Source of the DNA: Paraburkholderia tagetis
Lineage (GTDB): Bacteria; Pseudomonadota; Gammaproteobacteria; Burkholderiales; Burkholderiaceae
Assembly: GCF_022213065.1 (NCBI RefSeq)
Contig: NZ_JAKLJA010000041.1
Coordinates: 1 to 59,326 of the forward strand
Direction: 5' to 3'
Length of the DNA: 59,326 nucleotides
Positions 51,335 to 59,326 of this stretch are shown one piece after another (the stretch's first letter is position 1; each line of letters starts with the position of its first letter). A program made the position numbers and the translations under genes. The notes below the pieces were generated by a model that was not told the DNA's origin, searched no databases, and worked only from the letters and a program-made list of their open reading frames with translations.

Positions 51335-53419
51335 ATGCAAACATTGATCGAGGCATTGCAACGAACCGCCGACCTCGTGGTGAATCAGTTCTATGAGGAA
51401 CTGGCGCGCTTGCCCAAGTCCCGGCGCATCCTCGAAATGCTGTCGGAGCAGGAACTCGCGCATCTCAAAGGGCGGCAGGTGCAGAACCTCCTCGCGCTCG
51501 CGCAGCCGGCCCTGAACTCGCAGGAGCATGCCGCGATGGCGATGCGCATCGGGCGCATCCATGCCATCGTCGGACTCGACAAGGAAGAGCTCGTGCGCAG
51601 CCGCGGCATTCTTCAGGAACTCGTCTACAAGCAGATCGGGCACCGCGTGAGCGGCCAGGCGCTGTCGCTCTATGCGCGACGCCTTACCTCGGACACCGCC
51701 TGGCAGCTCAAGGCGTATCAGGCGGTGGAGGATTCGCAGCAGGAAGTGCTTCAGCGCATCACGCGCATCGTCTGGGTGGCGGGCAGCTACACCCATTTCA
51801 TCGACCAGGTGATCGGCGCGCTCTCGACTCACGACGAGTTGGTCGCGTGCGCGATCGGCCGCCCCGATGCAGCCGGCATCTTCCACTTCGAGGCGGGCGC
51901 GGGTGGCAGCGCTCAGGACGGCAACGTGCTGCTCGCCGCGCTGGGCGGGCAGGGACACGACATCAGCGTGCGCGCCGACCACCCATGCGGGCAGGGCGCC
52001 GTGGGGCGTGCCTGGCGCAGCGGCAAGGCCGAGCGCGTGGTGAACTATCAGACCGACCCGCTCGTCGCGCGCTGGCGCGAGATGGCCGAGCGCGAGGGCT
52101 TGCGCTCCGCCGTCGCGCTGCCGCTCGCCGCGCCCGGGCAGCCGCCGATCGCGGTGCTGATGCTCTATAGCGCCTGGCCGGGCGGCTTCGTCGGACCGGA
52201 CCAGGTGGCGTTTGTCGAGCTATTGCAGACATTGCTCGGCTGCGCAGTCACGCGCCTGCAGATCCAGGAGGGCATGCACGGCGCCGCCGTGCCGGTGAGC
52301 GTGCGTCAGCATCGGGCCGCGCTCGTGCGCACGGGCGCATTGGAGATGCACTACCAGCCGCTGCTGAATCTGGCGACGGGCCGCTGCGGCAAGGTGGAGG
52401 CGCTGGCGCGTCTGCGCGACGGCGAACGGCTGCTCACGCCCGACGAATTCCTTTTCTCGCTGGCCTCCGACGATCTGCTCGAACTGTTCGCGCGCGGGCT
52501 GGATCAGGCGCTCGCCGACCGCCGCCAATGGCTCGCCGCGGGACACGATCTGGATATTTCGATCAACCTGCCGCCGGCCGCGCTCAACGACATCCGTTAT
52601 TTCGAGGCGACCCGCGAGGCGCTTCAGACGCACGCGTGCCCGAGCGCGCGGCTCACGCTGGAAGTTCTGGAAACCGAAGCATTTTCGCTAATCGAAGGGC
52701 AGCGCGCGATACTCGCGAAGTTTCGCGCGCTGGGCGTGCTGCTCGCGCAGGACGATCTCGGCTCCGGGCATAGCGGGCTCGCGCGGCTGCGCGAGCTGCC
52801 GTTCGACTGGATCAAGATCGACCGCGAGATCGCCCAACTCGACGGCGACACGGCGCTCGACGCATTGCGCGTGGTGTATCAGGTCACGCGTCTCGGTCAT
52901 TCGCTCGGCAAGCTCGTGCTCGCGGAGGGCGTCGATTCGGCGGATCTGCTGGCCGCGCTCGCGATCCTCGGCGTGGACGGCGTGCAGGGCTACGTGATCG
53001 CGCGGCCCATGCCGGCCGCGCAACTGCCGGGCTGGATTGCCGGCGCCGACGTGCACGATGCACACGATGCGTCCGGTGCGCAGGCGGGCGAGAGCGTGCT
53101 TGCGCGGCTCGCGCGCTTCGTGGTGTGGGAGGAGCGGGTGCAGTTGATCGCGGCGGCCCCCGGTGCGGCGCGCGATCTGCTGAAAGCCGCCGGGTTTGTC
53201 GCGCTCACGCCGCTAGCCGAGGCGCTCGTGGGTCTCGGCGACATGCTTCCGGCAGGCGCGGCGCGTGACGAGCTCCAGAGCGATCTCCTGCGTGCCTTGC
53301 TGGACGGCGGCCGCGAGAGCGATGCGTGGCGCGCCGCGCTCGATCGCCTCATGCGCGCGATCGTGGCGACGGCGCAAGCGACTCTGCCGCCCGCGCCGGT
53401 GCCGTCGCATACGCACTGA
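51335..53419 (+). CDS. Globin-coupled GAF-EAL protein (c-di-GMP phosphodiesterase)
   Basis: 694 residues with globin-coupled sensor domain (about 1-155; proximal histidine probably H76 in GRIHAIVGL), GAF domain (about 160-310) and EAL domain (about 330-575). The EAL signature (E355 in KVEALARL), N411, E443, D473-D474 (QDDLGSGHS), K494, E531 and Q551 are all present, so hydrolysis of cyclic di-GMP is expected. There is no GGDEF. A further 110-residue helical C-terminus (about 580-690) follows. It probably senses oxygen through haem and lowers c-di-GMP. Confidence 0.9.
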   Translation: MQTLIEALQRTADLVVNQFYEELARLPKSRRILEMLSEQELAHLKGRQVQNLLALAQPALNSQEHAAMAMRIGRIHAIVGLDKEELVRSRGILQELVYKQIGHRVSGQALSLYARRLTSDTAWQLKAYQAVEDSQQEVLQRITRIVWVAGSYTHFIDQVIGALSTHDELVACAIGRPDAAGIFHFEAGAGGSAQDGNVLLAALGGQGHDISVRADHPCGQGAVGRAWRSGKAERVVNYQTDPLVARWREMAEREGLRSAVALPLAAPGQPPIAVLMLYSAWPGGFVGPDQVAFVELLQTLLGCAVTRLQIQEGMHGAAVPVSVRQHRAALVRTGALEMHYQPLLNLATGRCGKVEALARLRDGERLLTPDEFLFSLASDDLLELFARGLDQALADRRQWLAAGHDLDISINLPPAALNDIRYFEATREALQTHACPSARLTLEVLETEAFSLIEGQRAILAKFRALGVLLAQDDLGSGHSGLARLRELPFDWIKIDREIAQLDGDTALDALRVVYQVTRLGHSLGKLVLAEGVDSADLLAALAILGVDGVQGYVIARPMPAAQLPGWIAGADVHDAHDASGAQAGESVLARLARFVVWEERVQLIAAAPGAARDLLKAAGFVALTPLAEALVGLGDMLPAGAARDELQSDLLRALLDGGRESDAWRAALDRLMRAIVATAQATLPPAPVPSHTH

Positions 53420-53504
53420 GCGGGCAGGGCGCGCGCACGGAGCGCGCGTCCTGTTCGCGGTTTCTCCGCGCTTTTCCCACGTTTTCTCCGCGCATTCTCA
53501 CCGT

Positions 53505-54809
53505 TTACTCGGCCAACGCGATGGCGACGTCCGTGGTCGTCGCCGGCTGCCTGCGTTGCAGCACCGCGATGCACACGAGCGAGACGGCGGCGAGCGCGCT
53601 ATAGAAGAGCGCCAGCGGCCACCATTGCCCGGGAAAGTCGTGCGCGAGCAGCGTGCCCACGAGCGGCGTGAGGCCACCCGCAAGCGCCGCGCAACATTGA
53701 TAGGATATCGAAATAGCCGAATAGCGCACGCGCACCGGGAAGGCGTTCGTCATGAAGCCCGCCATCACCGCATACGAGCTCGACATGCACATCACCGCAA
53801 TGGCGATGCCGATCACGATGGCGAGCGGCCTGCCCGTGGAAACCAGCACGAACATCGGATAGGGCGAGAGCATCGCGAGCGCGGCGGCGAGCGTGAGGAA
53901 GCGGCCCGCGCCCACGCGCTGCGCGAACCAGCCCGAGGCGAGCTGCGTGAGGAACTGGATGAACGCGACGACGAACAGGCAGTCGAGAATCAGCGCGCGG
54001 TCGAGGCCGAGGGTCTGCGTCGTGTAGTTGAGCATGAAGGTGTTGACGAACCACGCGCCCGCCACGCCGATCACATTGGCGCCCAGGCACAGCAGCACGA
54101 CGCGCCAGCTATCGCGCAGCACGTCGACGACGGGCAGCGCGGCCGTGCGGCGCTGGGTCTTGAGCGCTTCGAACTCGGGTGATTCGCCCACGCCCGAGCG
54201 GATCAGCAGGCCCACCACGAGCAGCACGGCGCTCGCGATGAACGGCAGACGCCAGCCCCACGAGAAGAGCGCGGCGTGGTCCAGATGCGCGACGCTGCGG
54301 AACGCGAGCAACGCGAGGATCAAACCAGCCGGGCTGCCCAGTTGTGCGAACGAGGCGAGGAACGTGCGCCTTTCCTTGGGCGCATGCTCGCCCGCCATCA
54401 GCACCGCGCCGCCCCATTCGCCGCCGATGGCGATGCCTTGCGCGATACGCAGCGCAACCAGCAGGGCCGGCGCGAGTGCGCCCGCGCTGGCGTAGGTCGG
54501 CAGAAAGCCGATGCCCACGGTGCCGAGACCCATGATCGAAAGCGTGGCGACCAGCGCCTTCTTGCGGCCGATGCGATCGCCCAGATGCCCGAACACGAGA
54601 CCGCCGAGCGGCCGCGCGAAAAAGCCCACGGCGAACGTGCCGAACGAAGCGAGCGTGCTGTAGAAGGGCTCGTTCGACGGGAAGAACAGCTTGCCGAAGA
54701 TGAGCGCCGCAGCCGTGGCGTAGATGTAGAAGTCGTACCACTCGATCGTCGTGCCGACGAAGGCGGCCAGTGAAGCGCGCGCGGGTTGGCGCGAGGGAAG
54801 GCTCGTCAT
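53505..54809 (-). CDS. MHS-type MFS transporter
   Basis: 434 residues, twelve membrane segments. MHS/MFS signatures: FVGTTIEWYDFYIYATAAAL at the start, FGHLGDRIGRKKALVAT, GIAIGGEWGGAVLMAGEHAP and FARPLGGLVFGH. Related permeases carry shikimate, proline betaine or dicarboxylates. It lies 43 bases downstream of the CaiB-type gene on the same strand and probably imports the substrate of the CoA-transferase/acyl-CoA dehydrogenase operon. Confidence 0.9.
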   Translation of the reverse strand: MTSLPSRQPARASLAAFVGTTIEWYDFYIYATAAALIFGKLFFPSNEPFYSTLASFGTFAVGFFARPLGGLVFGHLGDRIGRKKALVATLSIMGLGTVGIGFLPTYASAGALAPALLVALRIAQGIAIGGEWGGAVLMAGEHAPKERRTFLASFAQLGSPAGLILALLAFRSVAHLDHAALFSWGWRLPFIASAVLLVVGLLIRSGVGESPEFEALKTQRRTAALPVVDVLRDSWRVVLLCLGANVIGVAGAWFVNTFMLNYTTQTLGLDRALILDCLFVVAFIQFLTQLASGWFAQRVGAGRFLTLAAALAMLSPYPMFVLVSTGRPLAIVIGIAIAVMCMSSSYAVMAGFMTNAFPVRVRYSAISISYQCCAALAGGLTPLVGTLLAHDFPGQWWPLALFYSALAAVSLVCIAVLQRRQPATTTDVAIALAE

Positions 54810-54852
54810 GTTTGTCTCCTGTGTCGGTTTCGTTCTGCTTGCTGCTGTTGCG

Positions 54853-56073
54853 CTATCCCTTCACCACCCCGGCATCGAAAAGCTTCTGCTGAGTGGCGGC
54901 GTCGATGCCGAGCGCGTCGAGTACCGCGCGTGTGTCGCCGCCGAGCGCGGGCGGCAGCGTGCGATAGGTGGCCGGCGTGCGCGAAAGCTTGACCGGCGCG
55001 CCCGTGCCGCGATAGCCGTCCATTTCGACCAGCATGCGGCGATGGCGCGTATGCGGATGTGCGGCCACCGCATCGACGGTCTGCACGGGGCCGCACGGCA
55101 CGCCCGCGGCGATCAGATCGCGTGCGAGCGTCTCGCAGTCGTGCTGCGCGAGCCGTGCTTCGAGCGCCGCTTTCAATTCGGGCCGGTGCGCGCAGCGGCT
55201 GCGGTTGTCGGCGAAACGCGGGTCGTCGGCGAGATCGGGCATGCCCAGGTGCGAGCAGAGCTTTGCGAACTGGCGGTCGTTGCCCACGGCGAGAAAGATG
55301 GGCGCGGTGCCAGTCGCGTAGCTGTCGTAGGGCGCGATGTTCGGATGCGCGTTGCCGCTGCGCTGTGGCGTGCGGCCGTTGCCGAAGAAGTTCGGCAGAT
55401 GCGGATGCAGCAGCGAGACGCCGCAATCGTAGAGCGCGATGTCGACCGACTGGCCCTGGCCGCTCTTTTCGCGCTCCGCGAGTGCGAGCAGGATGCCGGC
55501 GAGCGCGTTCAGGCCCGTCACCATGTCGACGATGGGCAGGCCGATGCGCAGCGCGGGGCCGTCGCTTTCGCCGTTCACGCTCATGAGGCCGGCCATCGCC
55601 TGGATCACGGCGTCGTAGCCGGGCAGGCCGCCGAGCGGGCCGTCCGGGCCGAAGCCCGAGATCGCGCAATGGATCAGGCGAGGAAAGCGCGGCTTGAGAT
55701 CGCGCTCGTAATCCATGCCCCAGCGCGCGAGCGTGCCGGGCTTGAAATTCTCGACGAGGACGTCGGCGCCTTCGAGCAGTTGCCAGAGAATCGCGCGGCC
55801 TTCGTCGCGCGAAAGATCCACGGCAATGCCCTGCTTGTTGCGATTCACGCCCACGTAGTACCAGGCGGTCTCGCCGAGAAAGGGCGGGCCCCAGCCGCGC
55901 GTTTCGTCGCCGTCGGGCGGCTCGAGCTTGATGACCTCGGCGCCATGGTCGGCGAGCGCCTGGGTGCAGTACGGGCCGCCCAGCACGCGGCTCAGGTCGA
56001 TCACGCGCAAACCGTGCAGCGCGCCATTGACCTCGTTCGAAGCCAATGCTTCGGATATCTGATGACTATTCAT
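54853..56073 (-). CDS. CaiB/BaiF-family (type III) CoA-transferase
   Basis: 406 residues, the family length. It transfers CoA between carboxylic acids. Landmarks: LRVIDLSRVLGGPYCTQALADHGAEVIKLE at 20-50, VGVNRNKQGIAVDL, LVENFKPGTLARWGMD and the PIVDMVTGLNALAGI region. The catalytic aspartate is expected in GLPIVDMVTG (D187, counted from MNSHQ). The start at 56073 is the family start; the frame extends upstream inside the acyl-CoA dehydrogenase gene. It is between acyl-CoA dehydrogenase and the permease gene, ten bases after the former. Confidence 0.93.
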   Translation of the reverse strand: MNSHQISEALASNEVNGALHGLRVIDLSRVLGGPYCTQALADHGAEVIKLEPPDGDETRGWGPPFLGETAWYYVGVNRNKQGIAVDLSRDEGRAILWQLLEGADVLVENFKPGTLARWGMDYERDLKPRFPRLIHCAISGFGPDGPLGGLPGYDAVIQAMAGLMSVNGESDGPALRIGLPIVDMVTGLNALAGILLALAEREKSGQGQSVDIALYDCGVSLLHPHLPNFFGNGRTPQRSGNAHPNIAPYDSYATGTAPIFLAVGNDRQFAKLCSHLGMPDLADDPRFADNRSRCAHRPELKAALEARLAQHDCETLARDLIAAGVPCGPVQTVDAVAAHPHTRHRRMLVEMDGYRGTGAPVKLSRTPATYRTLPPALGGDTRAVLDALGIDAATQQKLFDAGVVKG

Positions 56074-56083
56074 TGCGCGGGTC

Positions 56084-57844
56084 TCACTGTGCGGGCAAGA
56101 GTTGCATCGCGTCCGCGAGCGGCAGCGGTTGTTCGTCGACGAGTGCGCGCAGTTGGGCGGCGCTGGCGTCACGCTCATCGAGTGCGAGCGGATCGCGCGG
56201 CAGCAGCTTGTGACGCACGATCAGATGCGCGAGCGCGAGGCGCCGGTAATCGTGCGCGCCGCGCGAGACCTGCGCGGCCTCGCACGCCATGAAGGTGGCC
56301 GTGGTGGCGTGATAGAGCGCGCTCGCGGCCTGGCGCACCGATTCGTCGCGACCGCACTCGGCCACGCTTTCGAGCGCTGCGCTCGCGCGTTCGAAGGCGG
56401 CGCGCAAGAGCGCCGCGCTGGCTTCGGGCAGACCCGCTTCGGCGAGCTGTGCGCGCACATAGCGCGCGAGCGCATCGAGCGCGCCTTCGCGCTTGGCCGC
56501 GCGCGCGACGTCGAGCGCCACGATGTTGCTCGTGCCTTCCCAGATCGAGCCCAGATGTGCGTCGCGCACGAGGCGCGGGTCGCTCCATTCCTCGATATAG
56601 CCCACGCCGCCGCGCACTTCCATCGCATCGCCGGTTACGCGGCGCGCGTCGCGGCAGGCGCGGAACTTGACGAGCGGCGTGAGGATGCGCACACACTTCG
56701 CGGCAAGCTCGTCGCCACGATCGGCCCGCGCGAGCAGCGTGGCGATCTGCATGAACATCGAGCGCGCCTGCTCGGCGGGCAGCATCATCTTGATCAGTTG
56801 ACGCTGCATCAGCGGCATCTCGATCAGCTTGCGGCCGAACGCTTCACGATGGCGCGCCACGTGCAGGGCCTCGGTGAGCGCGCGGCGCATGAGGCCCGCC
56901 GCACGCACACCGTTCGACAGACGCGACATGTTGATCATGTCCGCCATCTGATGAAAGCCGCGGCCCACTTCGCCAATCAAATACGCCTGCGCGCCCTCGA
57001 GCACGATCTCGCCGCTCGCCATCGAGCGGCTGCCGAGCTTGTCCTTGAGGCGCACGATGCGATAGCTGTTGCGCGTGCCATCGGGCAGCGTCTTCGGTAG
57101 CAGAAAGAGCGCGAGACCCTTGATGCCCGGAGGCGCGTCTTCGGCGCGCGCGAGCACCATCGCGAGATCCGCGTCGGCGTTCGAGCAGAACCACTTGTCG
57201 CCGTGCAGGCGCCAGACGTCCTCGCCATTCGCGCCGCGCGCCTTGACCGCGCGCGTGGCGATGCGCGCGACGTCCGAGCCCGCTGCCTGCTCGGTCATGA
57301 ACATCGCGCCTTGATAGAGCGTGTCGAAGTCCTGCGAGGCGAGCATCGGCAGATAGCGCGCGATGAGCTCGGGCGAGCCGAAGCGGCGCAGCGTGCGCGT
57401 GAGCGAGTCGGTCATGCTCACGGGGCAGCACAGACCGAACTCGGCCTGCACGAACAGATAGGTGAGCGCGTATTTGACGAGCGGCGCGGGCGCGTTCTCG
57501 CAATGGCTCATCGCGGCGAGGCCAAGCTCAGCGTAAGCGACGCGTTCGAGCGCAACGTAGTCGGGGTGCTTTTCGATGCTCTGGATGGGCTCGCCGCGGC
57601 GTGTGCGCTGCTTCAGCGTGGGCGGATTATGGTCGGCGACCAGTGCTAGCGCGTCGAGTTCGTCGGAGGCGCGCTGGCCTAGCGCGACGAGCTGGGGCTC
57701 GATGGCGGCGTAGGCCGTATCGCCGAGATAGCTGCGCAGTAGCGGGGCCAGACCGGGGTCGCTCGTGAAGAAGTTGATGCCGCAGCTATCGGGAATGTTG
57801 GCCGAGCCTTCGGCCTGCGCGGCGACGGCGGGAAGATCGCTCAT
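56084..57844 (-). CDS. AidB-like acyl-CoA dehydrogenase
   Basis: 586 residues, longer than typical acyl-CoA dehydrogenases because of the AidB-type C-terminal extension. FAD/acyl-CoA landmarks: YQGAMFMTEQAAGSDVARIA, WRLHGDKWFCSNADAD, GVGYIEEWSDPRLVRDAHLG and GTSNIVALDVARA. It presumably oxidises the acyl-CoA made by the neighbouring CoA-transferase, although AidB itself binds DNA and protects against alkylation, so dehydrogenase activity should not be taken for granted. The start at 57844 has MSDLPAV; 25 further codons are open upstream. Divergent from the LysR gene. Confidence 0.92.
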   Translation of the reverse strand: MSDLPAVAAQAEGSANIPDSCGINFFTSDPGLAPLLRSYLGDTAYAAIEPQLVALGQRASDELDALALVADHNPPTLKQRTRRGEPIQSIEKHPDYVALERVAYAELGLAAMSHCENAPAPLVKYALTYLFVQAEFGLCCPVSMTDSLTRTLRRFGSPELIARYLPMLASQDFDTLYQGAMFMTEQAAGSDVARIATRAVKARGANGEDVWRLHGDKWFCSNADADLAMVLARAEDAPPGIKGLALFLLPKTLPDGTRNSYRIVRLKDKLGSRSMASGEIVLEGAQAYLIGEVGRGFHQMADMINMSRLSNGVRAAGLMRRALTEALHVARHREAFGRKLIEMPLMQRQLIKMMLPAEQARSMFMQIATLLARADRGDELAAKCVRILTPLVKFRACRDARRVTGDAMEVRGGVGYIEEWSDPRLVRDAHLGSIWEGTSNIVALDVARAAKREGALDALARYVRAQLAEAGLPEASAALLRAAFERASAALESVAECGRDESVRQAASALYHATTATFMACEAAQVSRGAHDYRRLALAHLIVRHKLLPRDPLALDERDASAAQLRALVDEQPLPLADAMQLLPAQ

Positions 57845-57919
57845 CGGGGTGTCTCCAGGGGGGCTTGTTTGGATCGGCGCGCATGGGCACCGTATTGGGA
57901 GCAAGCTTAGGCAGCGCAA

Positions 57920-57974
57920 CGATAACGGTCCAATACAAACGATGTCCTGTACGATAAGCAGCCTCTATCGATAA
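57920..57974. promoter_or_regulatory. Candidate LysR operator region with three cgataa repeats
   Basis: cgataa occurs at 57920-57925, 57952-57957 and 57969-57974 in the 179-base gap between the acyl-CoA dehydrogenase and LysR genes. Repeats of this kind in a divergent LysR promoter are typical sites for tetrameric LysR binding. Confidence 0.45.
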
Positions 57975-58023
57975 CGACACCAACCCGACCATGCAGCCGA
58001 TCAGGTCGGACGGAGACAGTGGA

Positions 58024-58908
58024 ATGGAACTCAAGCAATTGCGCTATTTCGTTGCCGTGGCCGAGGAGTTGCACTTCGGCCGCGCGGCGCGGCGGCTTTT
58101 CATCTCGCAGCCCGCGCTGAGCTTCGACATCCGCAAGTTCGAAGATCAACTGGGCGTGCAGTTGCTCGAACGCACCAACAAGGCCGTTGCGCTCACGAAC
58201 GCGGGCTATGTGCTGCTCGAAGAGGCGCGGCGGCTACTGGAGCAGGCGGACGAAGTGCGGCGCATCGCGGCGCGCTCGGCGCATGGGCTTGCGGGGCGGT
58301 TGCGCATCGGCTTCGTGAACTCGATGCTTTATCGCGGGCTGCCCGAGGCGGTTCGGCGCTTCGAAGCCGATCATCCCGCCGTGGAGGTCGTGCTGCGAGA
58401 GATGAACACCATCGAGCAGGTGCAGGCGCTGCAGCGCTTGCAGATCGATCTGGGTTTCGCGCACTGGGGGCGGTTTCCGGCCGAGGTGCAGTCCGAGGCG
58501 CTTTTTTCTGAGCCATTTCTTTGTTGCTTGCCGGCGGGTCACCGTTTCGCGCGGCGCAGACGCATCGAGCTTGCCGCGCTCGCGCGCGAGCCGTTCATTC
58601 TGTTTCCGCGCTCGGTGTCGCCGCATTATCACGATCAGATCATTGCGACTTGCGTGGAGGCTGGCTTCAGCCCGCAGATCCGCCACGAGGCGCGGTTATG
58701 GCAGACCGTGGTGACGATGGTGGAATTCGGTATGGGGATCGCGCTGGTGCCCGCTGCTCTGGGTAATATGGCCGGCGAGCGCGCCGTGTTCAGGCAACTT
58801 GCAAGTAATCCTTATGAATCGCAGGTGCTCAAGCTCGTGCGAGCGGGCGAGACGAACGCTATCGTGCAAGGGTTTGTGGGGTATCTGGCGGTGCAGGGGC
58901 GGGGTTGA
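58024..58908 (+). CDS. LysR-family transcriptional regulator of the CoA-dehydrogenase unit
   Basis: 294 residues. HTH domain MELKQLRYFVAVAEELHFGR with LFISQPALSFDIRKFEDQLG, effector domain from about 90 (LRIGFVNSMLYRGLPEAVRR). It resembles CatM/BenM-type and aromatic-acid LysR regulators. The start at 58024 (MELKQL) is chosen over one 11 codons upstream. Divergent from acyl-CoA dehydrogenase, CaiB-type CoA-transferase and MHS permease, it is the likely regulator of that operon. Confidence 0.92.
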   Translation: MELKQLRYFVAVAEELHFGRAARRLFISQPALSFDIRKFEDQLGVQLLERTNKAVALTNAGYVLLEEARRLLEQADEVRRIAARSAHGLAGRLRIGFVNSMLYRGLPEAVRRFEADHPAVEVVLREMNTIEQVQALQRLQIDLGFAHWGRFPAEVQSEALFSEPFLCCLPAGHRFARRRRIELAALAREPFILFPRSVSPHYHDQIIATCVEAGFSPQIRHEARLWQTVVTMVEFGMGIALVPAALGNMAGERAVFRQLASNPYESQVLKLVRAGETNAIVQGFVGYLAVQGRG

Positions 58909-59000
58909 GTTGCACTTGGGGCGCTTTTTTTGCGGTTCCTGGGTTTTTCGCGTTTCCTTGTGTTCGCGGTGGTCTATTAGTGTTGCCCCTGTGCGGGGCG

Positions 59001-59040
59001 GCCCCTACTTTTCTTTGCAGCCGCAAAGAAAAGTAGGGGC
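59001..59040. repeat. Long perfect palindrome (Burkholderiales REP-type)
   Basis: Two exact 18-base arms (gcccctacttttctttgc at 59001-59018 and its complement at 59023-59040) flank agcc. The core ctacttttctttgc is a widespread repeat in Burkholderiales, often after genes. A smaller gcccc/ggggc hairpin (58985-58999) precedes it. It can terminate transcription in either direction. Confidence 0.85.
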
Positions 59041-59084
59041 GGTTTCAAGATGCAAGTGCAACAGCACCGTTTAAGATGCGTTGC

Positions 59085-59326
59085 ATGGGACAGACATACG
59101 AACAATTGGGCGCCGAGGAGCGCGCCGTGATCTTCGCGATGAAGCTCGAGAACCGGAGCACACGTGAGATTGCACGAGCGCTGCGGCGCTCGCCGAGCAC
59201 GATCAGCCGTGAACTCAGGCGCAATGGCTGGAAACCTGCTCACGAGCGAGGCGTGATGGGTAGGCCGGCGATTGCGGGCGGTTATGATGCGGTACGCGCG
59301 GGCAGGCGCGCAGGACGACTTCGACG
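59085..59326 (+). mobile_element. IS30-family transposase, 5' part, cut by the window edge
   Basis: 80 codons are visible from ATG 59085: YEQLGAEERAVIFAMKLENR and STREIARALRRSPSTISREL, the N-terminal HTH of IS30-type transposases that bind the terminal repeats. The catalytic DDE part lies outside the window. The left inverted repeat of the element is probably within 59044-59075 (ttcaagatgcaagtgcaac), just after the large palindrome. The element is likely intact further right, but only its start can be seen. Confidence 0.85.

Noticed and set aside
54751..56292. A 513-codon plus-strand open frame opposite the CoA-transferase gene
   Set aside because: Shadow of the minus-strand gene, which has the full family signature.

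Overview
The window is high-GC DNA with the gene style of a Burkholderiaceae beta-proteobacterium, most likely Paraburkholderia, Caballeronia or Burkholderia. This rests on the 3' end of a 5S rRNA at the left edge, the many LysR regulators, a malonate decarboxylase operon, a cyanide-insensitive (CIO-type) bd oxidase, a KgtP-type permease and the palindromic 'ctacttttctttgc' repeat near the right edge. Coding is dense on both strands. I see no tRNA, CRISPR array or prophage.

Layout. 1-125: 3' end of a 5S rRNA gene and its terminator, closing an rrn operon. 278-10147: a LysR regulator divergent from a FUSC-type efflux protein, with a doubled palindromic repeat between them; a tiny exported protein; a succinyl-CoA:acetate CoA-transferase; a GlsB-like stress protein; a second, similar LysR; a stump of an RND-efflux adaptor gene; and a two-component pair (OmpR-type regulator plus HAMP-type kinase). 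10192-14175: AI-2E permease, membrane metallophosphoesterase, small membrane protein, AlkB-like dioxygenase. 14323-21412 (minus): a GntR-FCD regulator followed by mdcA-B-C-D-E-G-H, the complete biotin-independent malonate decarboxylase with its cofactor synthesis and loading enzymes. A divergent MFS carrier, behind a third copy of the palindromic repeat, is the likely substrate importer because no mdcF or mdcLM is present.

23108-33031: EamA exporter divergent from a LysR, arylamine N-acetyltransferase, a methyltransferase gene broken by one in-frame TAG, cioAB plus a DUF2474 small subunit, an aldolase-tautomerase pair, a urea transporter with a repetitive tail, and a glycolipid-binding-type gene reduced by an internal deletion. 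33047-42837: potassium channel, MscS channel, EamA/MocR divergent pair, kgtP, a stand-alone receiver, Zur, a GST and a phosphoribosyltransferase-HAD fusion.

43139-47493 is the most unusual block: a secreted sulfite-oxidase-fold-like protein directly followed by a hybrid histidine kinase, then a convergent BetR-HTH/receiver protein, whose divergent promoter region with a C39-like peptidase carries a perfect 20-bp palindrome. It looks like one signalling unit. 47588-53419: LysR, a zinc alcohol dehydrogenase divergent from an AraC regulator, and a globin-GAF-EAL phosphodiesterase. 53505-58908: a catabolic unit with MHS permease, CaiB-type CoA-transferase and AidB-like acyl-CoA dehydrogenase, divergent from its LysR. 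The right end carries an 18-bp-arm palindrome and the start of an IS30-family transposase cut by the window edge.

Three decaying genes (adaptor stump, amber methyltransferase, deleted glycolipid-binding gene) and the IS30 copy suggest ongoing gene loss in this strain. All family calls come from reading the translated sequence; no database search was run.
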